A stretch of DNA of 64,000 nt from Alicyclobacillus fructus (GCF_017329605.1 NZ_JAFMTY010000003.1:103167-167166); one strand, 5' to 3'. Shown: positions 34,752 to 42,398, numbered from the stretch's first letter. Notes: generated from the letters alone by a model not told the origin. Translations and numbers: made by a program.

Positions 34752-34766
34752 GGGAAGCTGAGGGAA

Positions 34767-34789
34767 GCGCGCCGCTTGGGCTGGCGCGC
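34767..34789. terminator. Hairpin between convergent MFS and aminotransferase genes
   Basis: GCGCGCC (34767-34773) and GGCGCGC (34783-34789) form a 7-bp stem between the two convergent genes; there is no strong T tail. Confidence 0.35.
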
Positions 34790-34819
34790 CCCTCGACTCC
34801 AGGCGGTAACGCGGCCCGG

Positions 34820-36001
34820 CTATCGGACCGGGTGATACGACAGGTTCTGCACAAACGCCCGCATTCTTCGCAGCGCCTCTTCGATCAATTCCACCGACGT
34901 GGCATAGGAACAGCGCACGAATCCCTCGCCGGGATCGCCAAACACGTTGCCCGGCACGACGGCCACCCCTTGTTCGAGCAGGAGCCGCTCGGCGAACTGC
35001 TCCGAGGTGAGGCCGGTCGGGCGGATGTCGGGGAACGCGTAGAACGCGCCGCGCGGTTCATGGCAGGGCAAGCCGATTTCGTTCAGGCCCGCCACAATGA
35101 GCTTCCGCCGCCTGTCGTAGCTTTCCACCATGCGATCCCGCTCGCTGTCTCCGTTCCGCAGCGCCTCGAGCGCGGCTCGCTGCGCCATGTGCGGCGCGCA
35201 CATGATGGTGTATTGATGGATTTTGAGCATCGCCGAGATGACGTACTCCGGTCCGGCGGCGTAGCCGATGCGCCAGCCCGTCATGGCGTACGCCTTCGAC
35301 ATGCCGCTGACCACCACGGTTCTGTCGCGCATGCCCGGGAGCGCCGCGATGCTCACGTGGTGGCCACCGTAGGTGAGTTCCGCGTAAATTTCGTCCGACA
35401 CCACAAACAGGTCGTGGCGAAGGGCGACGTCCGCGATGGCCTCGAGATCCGCCCGCTCCATCACTGCGCCGGTCGGATTGTTCGGGAAACAGAGCACGAG
35501 CACCTTGCTCCGCGGCGAGATGGCCCGTTCAAGCGCCTCGGCCGTGAGCCGGAATCCGTGTTCGGCGTAGGTCGGCACTTCGACGACCTCCGCGCCAGCG
35601 AGCAGCGCGCACGGCTTGTAGCTGACGTAGGTGGGGACAGGGATGATCACCTCGTCGCCCGGACAGACGAGCGCCCGAAGCGCCAGATCGATGGCTTCGC
35701 TGCCCCCGACGGTCACGAGGATTTCGCCGGCCGGATCGTACGCCAGTCCGAACTTGGTGAGATATTTGGCGATCTCGACGCACAACTCCGGCAGCCCGCG
35801 ATTGGGCGTGTAGGTGGTGTAACCCTGTTCCAGCGAGTACATGCAGGCCTCGCGCACGTGCCACGGCGTCACAAAGTCGGGCTCGCCCACCCCGAGCGAG
35901 ATGACATCCTGCATCTGACTGGCGAGATCGAAAAAGCGGCGGATGCCGGAAGGGGGAAGGTTGCGAACGACGGGCGACAATCGGTCATACAGCGTGTTCA
36001 T
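34820..36001 (-). CDS. alaT: Class I aminotransferase, alanine transaminase AlaT-like
   Basis: Fold-type I PLP aminotransferase of 393 residues. Visible motifs are SLGVGEPDFVTPWHVREA, TVGGSEAIDLALRAL (cofactor phosphate), LCFPNNPTGAV, VVSDEIYAEL, the Schiff-base Lys in SGMSKAYAMTGWRIGYA, and FVRCSYATSVELIEEAL with the carboxylate-binding Arg. It follows an Lrp/AsnC gene with a four-base overlap, the arrangement of B. subtilis alaR-alaT (yugG-yugH). That context suggests alanine or a related amino acid as substrate; PatA-type specificity is possible. Confidence 0.87.
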   Translation of the reverse strand: MNTLYDRLSPVVRNLPPSGIRRFFDLASQMQDVISLGVGEPDFVTPWHVREACMYSLEQGYTTYTPNRGLPELCVEIAKYLTKFGLAYDPAGEILVTVGGSEAIDLALRALVCPGDEVIIPVPTYVSYKPCALLAGAEVVEVPTYAEHGFRLTAEALERAISPRSKVLVLCFPNNPTGAVMERADLEAIADVALRHDLFVVSDEIYAELTYGGHHVSIAALPGMRDRTVVVSGMSKAYAMTGWRIGYAAGPEYVISAMLKIHQYTIMCAPHMAQRAALEALRNGDSERDRMVESYDRRRKLIVAGLNEIGLPCHEPRGAFYAFPDIRPTGLTSEQFAERLLLEQGVAVVPGNVFGDPGEGFVRCSYATSVELIEEALRRMRAFVQNLSYHPVR

Positions 36002-36492
36002 GGCGTGATCATCAGTCGCCTTTCTCCATCTGTGTCGTCGTAGATGACGCCATCCGACTTGTAGGTCTTGAGGAGGAAGTGCGTCGCGGTGGACGTCACG
36101 TTTTCGAGGGTCGCGAGCTTTTCGGAGACAAAGCGCGATACCTCGCGGATGTCCCGCCCGACGACGGTCACCTGGAGATCGTACCCGCCGGACATGAGCG
36201 CGACGGATTTCACTTCGTCAAATCGATAAATCTTTCGCGCAATGGCGTCGAAGCCCACCTCGCGCTGCGGAAGCACCTTGACGTCGATCACGGCCGTCAC
36301 CTGATTGACGGGGAGCTTCTCCCAATTCACCACGGCCGAGTAGCGCAGGATGACCTTTTCCTCTTCGAGCTGTCGGATGGTCGCTTCGATCACGTCCGGT
36401 GTCTCGCCGAGCATGCGGGCGATGGTTTCGGGACTCAGCTTGGCGTTTTCGTGAAGGAGATCGCAGATCTTCAGGCGAAGCGCGTCGTTCAT
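35998..36492 (-). CDS. alaR: Lrp/AsnC-family regulator, AlaR-like
   Basis: A 164-residue leucine-responsive-type regulator. The N-terminal winged helix-turn-helix (LRLKICDLLHENAKLSPETI, ARMLGETPDVIEATIRQLEEEKVI) is followed by a RAM effector domain (about residues 65-145; SGGYDLQVTVVGRDIREVS). The ATG follows GAGGGG. It is cotranscribed with the aminotransferase gene and is probably its regulator in response to alanine or another amino acid. It is divergent from the Asp23-family gene. Confidence 0.88.
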   Translation of the reverse strand: MNDALRLKICDLLHENAKLSPETIARMLGETPDVIEATIRQLEEEKVILRYSAVVNWEKLPVNQVTAVIDVKVLPQREVGFDAIARKIYRFDEVKSVALMSGGYDLQVTVVGRDIREVSRFVSEKLATLENVTSTATHFLLKTYKSDGVIYDDTDGERRLMITP

Positions 36493-36618
36493 GAGATTCC
36501 CCTCTGTGGCCCATGGATGGCCAGCATTTGCGTGTGCCTCTCATTGTAGCACAGTTTTGCCGCATGTGCCGGAAGATTTCGATGAACGCGCGCTGGGTTG
36601 AAATCGGTGAAAAATCCT

Positions 36619-36647
36619 TTGCGACAAGTCGAAATACATGGTACATT
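36619..36647 (+). promoter_or_regulatory. Sigma-A-like promoter of the Asp23-family gene
   Basis: TTGCGA (36619-36624), 17 bases, TACATT (36642-36647), about 35 bases before the ATG at 36682. Confidence 0.55.
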
Positions 36648-36681
36648 GGAGGAAAGGTATGAATCCTGTAGGAGTGATAGG

Positions 36682-37056
36682 ATGCCGAAGACGGTCGAGA
36701 CGAGCCTCGGTAAGGTGCAGATAGCGGAAGAAGTCGTCGCGAAGATTGCGGGTATGGCTGCGTTGGAGTGCCCGGGGTTGGCCGGCATGGCCCCTCGCCG
36801 CCAGGTGATGGACCGCCTGAACGAGGTGCTTCGGCGCGAGAACCTCGAGCGGGGCGTGGACGTGCAGATTGGGCCGAATGGCGACGACGTCAAGGTCGGT
36901 CTGTACATCATCGTACAGTATGGCGTGAACATCTATGACACGGCTGTGAACGTCCAGGAACGCGTGGCGGATGCTTTGAATCGCTACATTGGCATGGATA
37001 ATGCCCAGATTCACGTGTACGTCCAAGGCGTGGAGTTCGGGGACGCGGCTCGCTGA
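36682..37056 (+). CDS. Asp23/Gls24-family envelope stress protein (short)
   Basis: A 124-residue single-domain Asp23 protein. It opens LGKVQIAEEVVAKIAGMAALECPGLAGMA, the family start, and ends with VKVGLYIIVQYGVNIYDTAVNVQERV and IHVYVQGVEF. ATG 36682 lies 8 bases after TAGGAGTG; a longer open frame upstream has no ribosome site. Family members gather at the membrane through AmaP and are linked to cell-wall stress. It converges on the AmaP operon on the other strand and is separated from it by a bidirectional terminator. Confidence 0.88.
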   Translation: MPKTVETSLGKVQIAEEVVAKIAGMAALECPGLAGMAPRRQVMDRLNEVLRRENLERGVDVQIGPNGDDVKVGLYIIVQYGVNIYDTAVNVQERVADALNRYIGMDNAQIHVYVQGVEFGDAAR

Positions 37057-37075
37057 CCGCGCTGCGATGGGACGG

Positions 37076-37110
37076 ACAAACGCCGCCGGGCGATGCCAGG
37101 CGGCGTTTGT
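37076..37110. terminator. Bidirectional intrinsic terminator
   Basis: ACAAACGCCGCC (37076-37087) and GGCGGCGTTTGT (37099-37110) are perfect 12-base complements with T- and A-rich ends, between convergent Asp23-family transcripts. Confidence 0.85.
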
Positions 37111-37119
37111 CTGTCTGGG

Positions 37120-37377
37120 TCACATGCCGTCGCGAGGCCGCCTGCGGTTGGCCAGCAGGGTGAGCAGGCGCTCCGCAATGCCCGCAAACGAACCCTCTTG
37201 TTCCCACAGGCGTCCAAGCCCGTAGAAGAGCGCCATCAGCACGGCGAGCAGCACCATGCGCCAGAATCCCACAATCATCCAGACAATCCATACCGCGATT
37301 CCGATGATCAGGCCATGATATCGATGAGGCAGAGATGCGAACCAGTCCCAGGCGTCCCGCAGCGTCTCACGCACCAC
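37120..37377 (-). CDS. Small integral membrane protein, DUF2273-like
   Basis: About 85 residues with two hydrophobic helices (GLIIGIAVWIVWMIVGFW and MVLLAVLMALFYGLGRLW) and a basic tail. DUF2273 proteins commonly follow amaP in Asp23 operons, and this gene does the same. Four in-frame GTG/GTA codons make the exact start uncertain (37383, 37377 or 37374). The coding start overlaps the amaP stop by about 10 bases. Confidence 0.7.
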   Translation of the reverse strand: MVRETLRDAWDWFASLPHRYHGLIIGIAVWIVWMIVGFWRMVLLAVLMALFYGLGRLWEQEGSFAGIAERLLTLLANRRRPRDGM

Positions 37378-37927
37378 TACCACTCCAAACGCGATTCATG
37401 GATCGGTTGCCGTCGCCGAGTTCTGTGATCTGCACGAGAACCCGTTCCACGGGCACGCGCGTCGTCTCTTCCAGATACGCTTTCACCGCGTTTTGCGCTT
37501 CCTTGGCGAGCGCGGCGATGTCAATGTCCGGTAGGACGCGCATGCGCAAGGTCAGGATCAGGCCGCCCTGTCCTTCGCGGACGGCGGTCTCAAAGGAGGA
37601 CACGCCGCGAAGTTGGGATCCCCGGCGATTCGCCAGCTGGATGAGCGTGTCGTAGGCAATGCGGATGGGGCCGTGATCGCCCGAGACCATGACGGAATCG
37701 ACCTTCGGGTCGCGACGGCGGCGCCGGAAGAACAGAAAGCGGATGGCGATGAGGGCGGTGACCCCGCCCACCACCATCGTGACGACGTTGTAGGGCTGCC
37801 GCGTCAGCTCCATTTGGGCCCAGCCCATCGGAACCGCCGCGCCGACAAGCACCACAGCGACGCCCAGCACGAGGGCCACGACGGACAGGATGAAAAGGAG
37901 CACGCGATCAAACCAATTCACCTTCAT
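37367..37927 (-). CDS. amaP: Alkaline shock protein AmaP (Asp23 membrane anchor)
   Basis: A 186-residue protein. Two N-terminal TM helices (VLLFILSVVALVLGVAVVLV and VVTMVVGGVTALIAIRFLFF) are followed by RRRRR and a cytoplasmic domain of about 110 residues ending in VPVERVLVQITELG. In S. aureus, AmaP tethers Asp23 to the membrane. The ATG at 37927 follows AAAGGGGGG directly; the upstream frame is a shadow of the preceding gene. It is middle gene of the three-gene minus-strand operon. Confidence 0.85.
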   Translation of the reverse strand: MKVNWFDRVLLFILSVVALVLGVAVVLVGAAVPMGWAQMELTRQPYNVVTMVVGGVTALIAIRFLFFRRRRRDPKVDSVMVSGDHGPIRIAYDTLIQLANRRGSQLRGVSSFETAVREGQGGLILTLRMRVLPDIDIAALAKEAQNAVKAYLEETTRVPVERVLVQITELGDGNRSMNRVWSGSGA

Positions 37928-37943
37928 TCCCCCCTTTGGCGGT

Positions 37944-38900
37944 TCACTCGTGCAATTGGTCCTGTGCCTTATCGGCCGCCTTATCCGCCGCCTCCTTGGC
38001 CGCGTCCGCGCCGCGTTCAACGGCCTGTTTGGCTTGCTCCAATCCGCGCTGAACGGCTTCCTTGGCGGAGTCCACGCCTTCCTTGACCGTCTCGTTGGCC
38101 TCACGCACGCGCTCGTCCGCAGAAGGCTCCGAGCTCAGTCCGGCCTTGTCTTTCGCGGTCTCGACCGCGCTCTTCGCCGCATCGGCAGCCTTCTGAGCTG
38201 CTTCCTTTGCAGCTTCCGCTGTGCGCGAGGCGGCGTCCTTCACGGCTTCCGCGCCTTGCAAAGCAGCGCCTTTGGACGTCTCATACGCGGATTGCGCCGT
38301 CTGTTTCACGGCCTCCACGCCCTGCTGCGCCTTATCCGCCGCGCCTTCCAACACCTGTTGCGTTTTTTCCTTCACCGTGACGACGGCCTCGGATGTGGTC
38401 TCCTTCGCGGCCTGTGCCGCGGACTGCACTTTCGTCCTCGCGGCGTCGTAACCTTGCTTCACAAACTCCGTGCTTTGCTGAATGAGGTTGGATACTTTGC
38501 CCGGCAAACCGAATCCCTCGCTTTCATCGTCGTCGTCCCGAAGCGACAGCCCCACGACGTGCACGTGAACCGCGTCTACCCGAAGTCCCGTGTACTGTTG
38601 CACCGATGACTGGATGTGCTCCTGAATGCGGGCGGCCACCTCGGGGATGCGCACGCCATACCGCAGGACCACCTGCGCCGTCAGGGTGCACGCCTGCGAC
38701 TCGTTGGAAAACTCCACCTTCACGCCGCGCGTCAGGTTCCGCCGGCCGGTGATCTGTTCCGCCAATCCGCTCACGGTCGAACCCGCCACCTTGGCCGCGC
38801 CGTCGATCTCCGACAGGGCGACGCCTGCAATGGTCTGGATGACCTCCTCCGCGATGTGAATCGTGCCGCTTTCGGCGAGCGTGTACTCCAAGTTCGCCAT
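37944..38900 (-). CDS. Asp23/Gls24 domain fused to a long LEA-like amphipathic tail
   Basis: A 318-residue protein of two unlike parts. Residues 1-120 are an Asp23 domain (SGTIHIAEEVIQTIAGVAL, VVLRYGVRIPEVAARIQEH, AVHVHVVGLSLRDDDD). From about 145 to the end there is an Ala/Lys/Glu-rich sequence of loose 11-residue periods (AADKAQQGVEAVKQTAQ, AAKEAAQKAADAAKSAV). It lacks Pro, with almost no aromatics, like group 3 LEA or apolipoprotein-type helices. ATG 38900 follows GGAGG by 9 bases. It is first gene of the amaP operon. The tail could coat membranes or protect proteins under stress. That function is inferred; only the composition and periodicity are seen. Confidence 0.82.
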   Translation of the reverse strand: MANLEYTLAESGTIHIAEEVIQTIAGVALSEIDGAAKVAGSTVSGLAEQITGRRNLTRGVKVEFSNESQACTLTAQVVLRYGVRIPEVAARIQEHIQSSVQQYTGLRVDAVHVHVVGLSLRDDDDESEGFGLPGKVSNLIQQSTEFVKQGYDAARTKVQSAAQAAKETTSEAVVTVKEKTQQVLEGAADKAQQGVEAVKQTAQSAYETSKGAALQGAEAVKDAASRTAEAAKEAAQKAADAAKSAVETAKDKAGLSSEPSADERVREANETVKEGVDSAKEAVQRGLEQAKQAVERGADAAKEAADKAADKAQDQLHE

Positions 38901-39463
38901 TCGCCTCATCCTCCTTCATACGGGTCGATCTCGTCCGTCGCTCGATGCAGAAGATTCGATCTGCGACCGTTGACCGGGGAAAGTCATCCACCGCCCTTTC
39001 GGAGGAATTTCGTTTGTGTGCGATTGTATCAAATGATTGATAAAAAGGAAATAATCGAATCAAATCTATTCAATTTGTATAGATATACATGTTGTGTAAA
39101 TGCATCTTTTCTGGCTTCGCTTTTGGCGCTTCCGCGCTTAGGCAAGGGCCGAGCGGCTGATCGCGCTGACAAGGTTCCTGGGATGGTTCTGGATGTCGCG
39201 TGATGGAGGGGATTCGATTCGATAGGTGCGCTGAGACGCCGACGGCGAGGACCGTCTCACGGTTTGTGCGGATGACTTAACGATGGTGGAATTCTGACAC
39301 CAGCATAACCCATCCCGCGGGCAAGGACAAGCCGTGGCTGTCGACATCTCGCGAATGCGGTCGATGAGGGTAGCGAAATCGGAGGGCGCCGCGACGTCGC
39401 AGAGGGCGGCAAAGTCGCAGAGGGCGGCGAAAGCGACGGGCGTCGCGAAGCGGCCAATGAAAG
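38901..39463. other. AT-rich promoter region and non-coding stretch upstream of the Asp23 operon
   Basis: No convincing gene. Positions 39020-39115 are much more AT-rich than the surroundings and include the perfect palindrome TGTATAGATATACA core (TGTATA-GA-TATACA, 39076-39089), probably promoter/operator DNA of the minus-strand Asp23 operon. Further right, an 18-base near-direct repeat (GTCGCAGAGGGCGGCAAA then GTCGCAGAGGGCGGCGAA, about 39396-39431) precedes the tandem repeat. Confidence 0.5.
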
Positions 39464-39606
39464 CGGATGATGGATGACGGCGGATGATGGATGACGGCGG
39501 ATGATGGATGACGGCGGATGATGGATGACGGCGGATGATGGATGACGGCGGATGATGGATGACGGCGGGTGATGGATGACGGCGGGTGATGGATGACGGC
39601 GGGTGA
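39464..39606 (+). repeat. 17-bp tandem repeat, 8 full copies plus a partial
   Basis: The unit CGGATGATGGATGACGG is repeated head to tail from 39464 to 39599. The first six copies are identical and the last two read CGGGTGATGGATGACGG. A partial ninth copy (CGGGTGA) ends at 39606, about 15 bases before the csoR promoter. Open frames through it on either strand are repeat artefacts. Confidence 0.95.
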
Positions 39607-39622
39607 CGCCCGAAGCGGCGGG

Positions 39623-39648
39623 TATACCATACAGGGGTTTGGTAAAAT
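39623..39648 (+). promoter_or_regulatory. csoR promoter with candidate CsoR operator
   Basis: TATACC at 39623-39628, N6, then GGGTTT/GGTA, resembling the TATACC-N6-GGTATA pattern seen at the cst promoter. It overlaps the -35 region of a promoter whose -10 is TAAAAT (39643-39648). This is consistent with copper-relieved autorepression. Confidence 0.45.
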
Positions 39649-39716
39649 ACACAGGGGAGTCGCCACCTGAAAGCCGTGCGGGTGGAAAAGAGCCTGTGGT
39701 TGACGGAGGGTGAGAC

Positions 39717-40016
39717 GTGGAGGAGTCACGCACACACGCGCACAGTTACGAACCCATGAAGGCTGACCTGCTCCGCCGCCTGCGCCGGATTGAGGGTCAG
39801 GTGCGGGGACTGCAGAAGATGGTGGAGGACGGGCGCTACTGCGTCGACATCCTGGTGCAGATTGCGGCCGTCAAGAGCGCGCTGCATCAGGTGGGTTTGT
39901 CCATCCTCGAATCGCACACGCGGGGTTGCGTGGCGGACGCGCTGCGCGAGCGAGATCGCGAGGAAGAAAAGGTGGACGAACTCATTCAGGTCTTGCGCCA
40001 GTTCACCAAGCTATGA
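39717..40016 (+). CDS. csoR: CsoR copper-sensing repressor
   Basis: A 99-residue all-helical repressor of the CsoR/RcnR family. The copper ligands Cys42 (GRYCVDILVQ), His67 and Cys71 (ESHTRGCVADAL) are all present, giving the C-H-C set of true CsoR and distinguishing it from the CstR at 55.7 kb. The basic surface LLRRLRRIEGQVRGL contacts DNA. The start is a GTG after GAGGGTGAGAC. It is followed 41 bases later by the copper chaperone gene. No copper ATPase copA follows, which is unusual. Confidence 0.9.
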   Translation: MEESRTHAHSYEPMKADLLRRLRRIEGQVRGLQKMVEDGRYCVDILVQIAAVKSALHQVGLSILESHTRGCVADALRERDREEEKVDELIQVLRQFTKL

Positions 40017-40057
40017 GCGGAAATTCCAAAGGGCGCGATCGAGAGGAGGTGACCTGA

Positions 40058-40261
40058 ATGGCCATCACGACCTTGCGCGTCAAACGCATGACCTGCGAGG
40101 GCTGTGTTCGCTCGGTGACGCGCGCCTTGAGTGCGGTGGAAGGCGTGTCCCAGGTGGACGTGAGCCTCGAGAAGGGGGAGGCTGTCGTCACGCACGCCGA
40201 TGCCACGCCGGCATCCGCCCTTCGCGAGGCTGTCGAAGAGGCGGGGTACGACGTGGAATGA
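40058..40261 (+). CDS. copZ: CopZ-like copper chaperone (HMA domain)
   Basis: A 67-residue heavy-metal-associated domain with the MTCEGC copper-binding motif (MxCxxC) in loop 1 and the ferredoxin-like pattern up to AVEEAGYDVE. The ATG follows GAGAGGAGGTGA. It is in an operon with csoR. It would carry Cu(I) to an ATPase encoded elsewhere, or buffer it. Confidence 0.9.
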   Translation: MAITTLRVKRMTCEGCVRSVTRALSAVEGVSQVDVSLEKGEAVVTHADATPASALREAVEEAGYDVE

Positions 40262-40399
40262 GCCGCTCGACCGGCTGCGATCCACTCCTTGGCCGAGATC
40301 GATCTCCATTTCCTCTTGCGGTAGACGGCGGATCCGGCTCCGTTTAGAATAGCAGTGAAGACGAGCCGCCGCGCGCGGCCGTGAGGGGAGGCGGCGTGC

Positions 40400-41212
40400 A
40401 TGAAGCCCTTTTTGAAGTGGGCGGGGGGCAAGTATCGCCTCCTTCCCCACATTCAACGCGCGCTGCCGCCCGGCAGACGGCTCATCGAGCCGTTCGTGGG
40501 CTCGGGGGCGGTGTTTCTGAACACGTCCTACGACGCGTACGTGCTGTCGGACATCAATGCGGACGTGATCGCCCTGTATCGCGTGCTGAGTCAGCTTGGA
40601 GAGGCGTTTATCGAGGCGTGCCGAACGCTCTTCGTGCCCGAAAACAACAGCCCGGAGGCATACTATGCCCTGCGGGACGAGTTCAACGCTTCGCGCGATC
40701 CGGTGCGGCGCGCCGCCCTCTTCGTCTATCTGAACCGCCATGGATACAACGGGCTCTGCCGGTACAACGCGGAAGGCCGCTTCAACGTGCCCTTTGGCCG
40801 GTACAAGCGGCCCTACTTTCCCGAGCGCGAGATGCGACATTTTTGCGAGAAGGCCAAGCGCGCCCAGTTCCTGTGCGTCGATTTTCGTGAAGTGATGCGC
40901 ATGGCCGAGCCGGGCGACGTGGTGTACTGCGATCCGCCCTATGTGCCGCTGTCGAAGACGGCCAACTTTCGCCAGTACGCGGCCCAGGGGTTCGGAGAAG
41001 CGGAACAGCGCGATCTCGCCCGAATCGCGGAAGAACTCGCGGAGCGAGGGATCCCCGTGCTCGTCTCCAACCACCTGACGCCGTTTACGGAGCGGGCGTA
41101 CCGCCGCGCCGAATGTCGACAGCTTCAGGTCCGGCGAGCCATCAGCTGCCAAGGCGCCCGGCGCGGATATGCGCCCGAGGTCCTCGCGCTGTTTGCGCCG
41201 CGAGCGCGTTGA
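40400..41212 (+). CDS. Dam-like D12 class N6-adenine DNA methyltransferase (solitary)
   Basis: A 270-residue alpha-class methylase. KWAGGKYRLLPHI is the AdoMet-binding motif X, EPFVGSGAVFLN is motif I, and DPPYVPLSKTANF is motif IV, the catalytic DPPY. NRHGYNGLCRYNAEGRFNVPFG is typical of the Dam/DpnM group, so GATC is the likely target. The ATG lies 9 bases after GGGGAGG. No restriction endonuclease or second methylase is adjacent, so it is an orphan methylase. It might take part in regulation, repair or protection against mobile elements. Confidence 0.9.
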   Translation: MKPFLKWAGGKYRLLPHIQRALPPGRRLIEPFVGSGAVFLNTSYDAYVLSDINADVIALYRVLSQLGEAFIEACRTLFVPENNSPEAYYALRDEFNASRDPVRRAALFVYLNRHGYNGLCRYNAEGRFNVPFGRYKRPYFPEREMRHFCEKAKRAQFLCVDFREVMRMAEPGDVVYCDPPYVPLSKTANFRQYAAQGFGEAEQRDLARIAEELAERGIPVLVSNHLTPFTERAYRRAECRQLQVRRAISCQGARRGYAPEVLALFAPRAR

Positions 41213-41291
41213 ACCTGTTTCGCCGTGGCGACGTCCATCTGCTTGGGCGTCGAAGTGGCCCCATTTCGGTGCGCACTCAGGAGGGATGGGC

Positions 41292-42083
41292 ATGTCCACT
41301 GCGCGCGTAAGTACGCGGCGCGTCCGGCCTTTGGTCAGCAAGGTGCCGGAGATCACCGTGTGGTTTTGGGTCGTGAAGCTGTTCACGACCGCGATGGGCG
41401 AGGCGACGTCGGATTTCCTGGTCCTTCACATGAACAAGTTTGCGGCGGTCTTCCTCGGCGCGGCCGCGTTCGCCGTTTCGTTTTGGCTTCAATTCCGGGC
41501 CAAGCGGTATGTTCCGTACATTTATTGGACGTTCGTCACCATGGTAGCCGTGTTTGGCACCATGGTCGCGGATGCCATTCACATCGTGCTCGGCGTTCCG
41601 TACTGGGCTTCGACCACGGCGTTCGCTCTCCTTCTCGCGGCCGTGTTCATCACCTGGTACCGCACAGAGCGCACACTCGACATCCACAGCATCGTGACCA
41701 GGCGGCGCGAGCTGTTTTACTGGGCGGCGGTTCTCGCCACGTTCGCCATGGGCACGGCCTGCGGCGACATGACCGCCACCACGCTCCACCTCGGCTATTT
41801 GGCGTCCGGGATTCTCTTCATCGCGCTGTTCGGCGCGCCCTTTCTCCTCAAGCGTTGGGGCGGGATGAATGAAATCTTCGCCTTTTGGTTCTCCTATGTC
41901 ATGACGAGGCCGCTTGGCGCATCGTTCGCGGATTGGCTTGGCGTCGAGAAGGCGTATGGCGGACTCGGCCTCGGGCGCGGCCTTGTGGCGCTTGCCACCA
42001 CCGCATGCATCGTCGCGCTTGTGGCCTATTTGACGATCACGTCCAAAGATCAGCCCAACCAACCGCTCGTGTCGAATTTGTAA
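41292..42083 (+). CDS. DUF347-repeat membrane protein (COG4705)
   Basis: A 263-residue integral membrane protein with about eight TM helices. The repeated signature is KVPEITVWFWVVKLFTTAMGEATSDFL at the start and VMTRPLGASFADWLGV near the end; GTACGDMTATTLHLGY is a further copy. These match the DUF347 repeat as I recall it. ATG 41292 lies 6 bases after GGAGGG. The function of the family is not established. The riboswitch promoter of the next permease begins 49 bases after its stop, so the genes are probably separate transcripts. Confidence 0.78.
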   Translation: MSTARVSTRRVRPLVSKVPEITVWFWVVKLFTTAMGEATSDFLVLHMNKFAAVFLGAAAFAVSFWLQFRAKRYVPYIYWTFVTMVAVFGTMVADAIHIVLGVPYWASTTAFALLLAAVFITWYRTERTLDIHSIVTRRRELFYWAAVLATFAMGTACGDMTATTLHLGYLASGILFIALFGAPFLLKRWGGMNEIFAFWFSYVMTRPLGASFADWLGVEKAYGGLGLGRGLVALATTACIVALVAYLTITSKDQPNQPLVSNL

Positions 42084-42131
42084 CAATTGCACAAACGTGT
42101 CCGTTTGACCGCTTGCGTAAGATAACTTCCA

Positions 42132-42160
42132 TTGATTCGCGCCTCATCGCTCGATACACT
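42132..42160 (+). promoter_or_regulatory. Promoter of the riboswitch-permease transcript
   Basis: TTGATT (42132-42137), 17 bases, TACACT (42155-42160). A start near 42167 would put the aptamer 11 bases into the RNA. Confidence 0.7.
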
Positions 42161-42177
42161 AGGCATGGAATCTAAAA

Positions 42178-42251
42178 GGCCTCGTATAATGCCGGGAATA
42201 TGGCTCGGCAGTCTCTACCAAGCGACCGAGAATCGCTTGCGCTACGAGGCC
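42178..42251 (+). promoter_or_regulatory. Purine (guanine-family) riboswitch aptamer, variant J3/1
   Basis: P1 is GGCCTCGTA/TACGAGGCC (9 bp). J1/2 is TAAT, and P2 GCCGGG/CTCGGC carries loop AATATGG. J2/3 is AGTCTCTACC, and P3 CAAGCGA/TCGCTTG carries loop CCGAGAA. The loop-loop contact bases (GG in L2, CC in L3) and the U51/U47 equivalents are kept. Two pocket changes stand out: the U48 equivalent is C, and J3/1 is CGC (42240-42242), three bases instead of the usual two (A73, C74). The base before P1 is still C, which in standard members pairs with guanine. It controls the NCS1 permease. Confidence 0.88.
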
Positions 42252-42342
42252 GTTGTGATAGAGCGGAGCCACCAGCTGTCCCAGGGTGAGCCGTCGAGCA
42301 GGGCTCGTCCGCGGGCGGCGCGTGCCCGATCTCTCCGCCAAC

Positions 42343-42398
42343 GGCCTCATGGCGAAACGAACCGGTCGGTTCGGTCGCCCGAGGTCTTTTCTGTTTTT
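42343..42398 (+). terminator. Riboswitch expression platform terminator
   Basis: A long hairpin pairs GGCCTC (42343-42348) with GAGGTC (42381-42386), and inside it GGCG/CGCC and CGAACC/GGTTCG, then TTTT and TTTTT. The competing antiterminator is GAGGCCGTTG (42246-42255, 3' side of P1) with CAACGGCCTC (42339-42348), ten perfect pairs. Ligand binding stabilises P1, frees the terminator and should switch the permease off. Confidence 0.85.

Noticed and set aside
34169..36043. A 624-residue plus-strand frame
   Set aside because: Overlaps the MFS gene and runs antisense through alaT; composition is Arg/Gly/His-rich and no family is visible.
39257..39735. Minus-strand frames of about 155 residues rich in His, Pro and Ser repeats
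   Set aside because: Produced by the 17-bp tandem repeat; no ribosome site or family.
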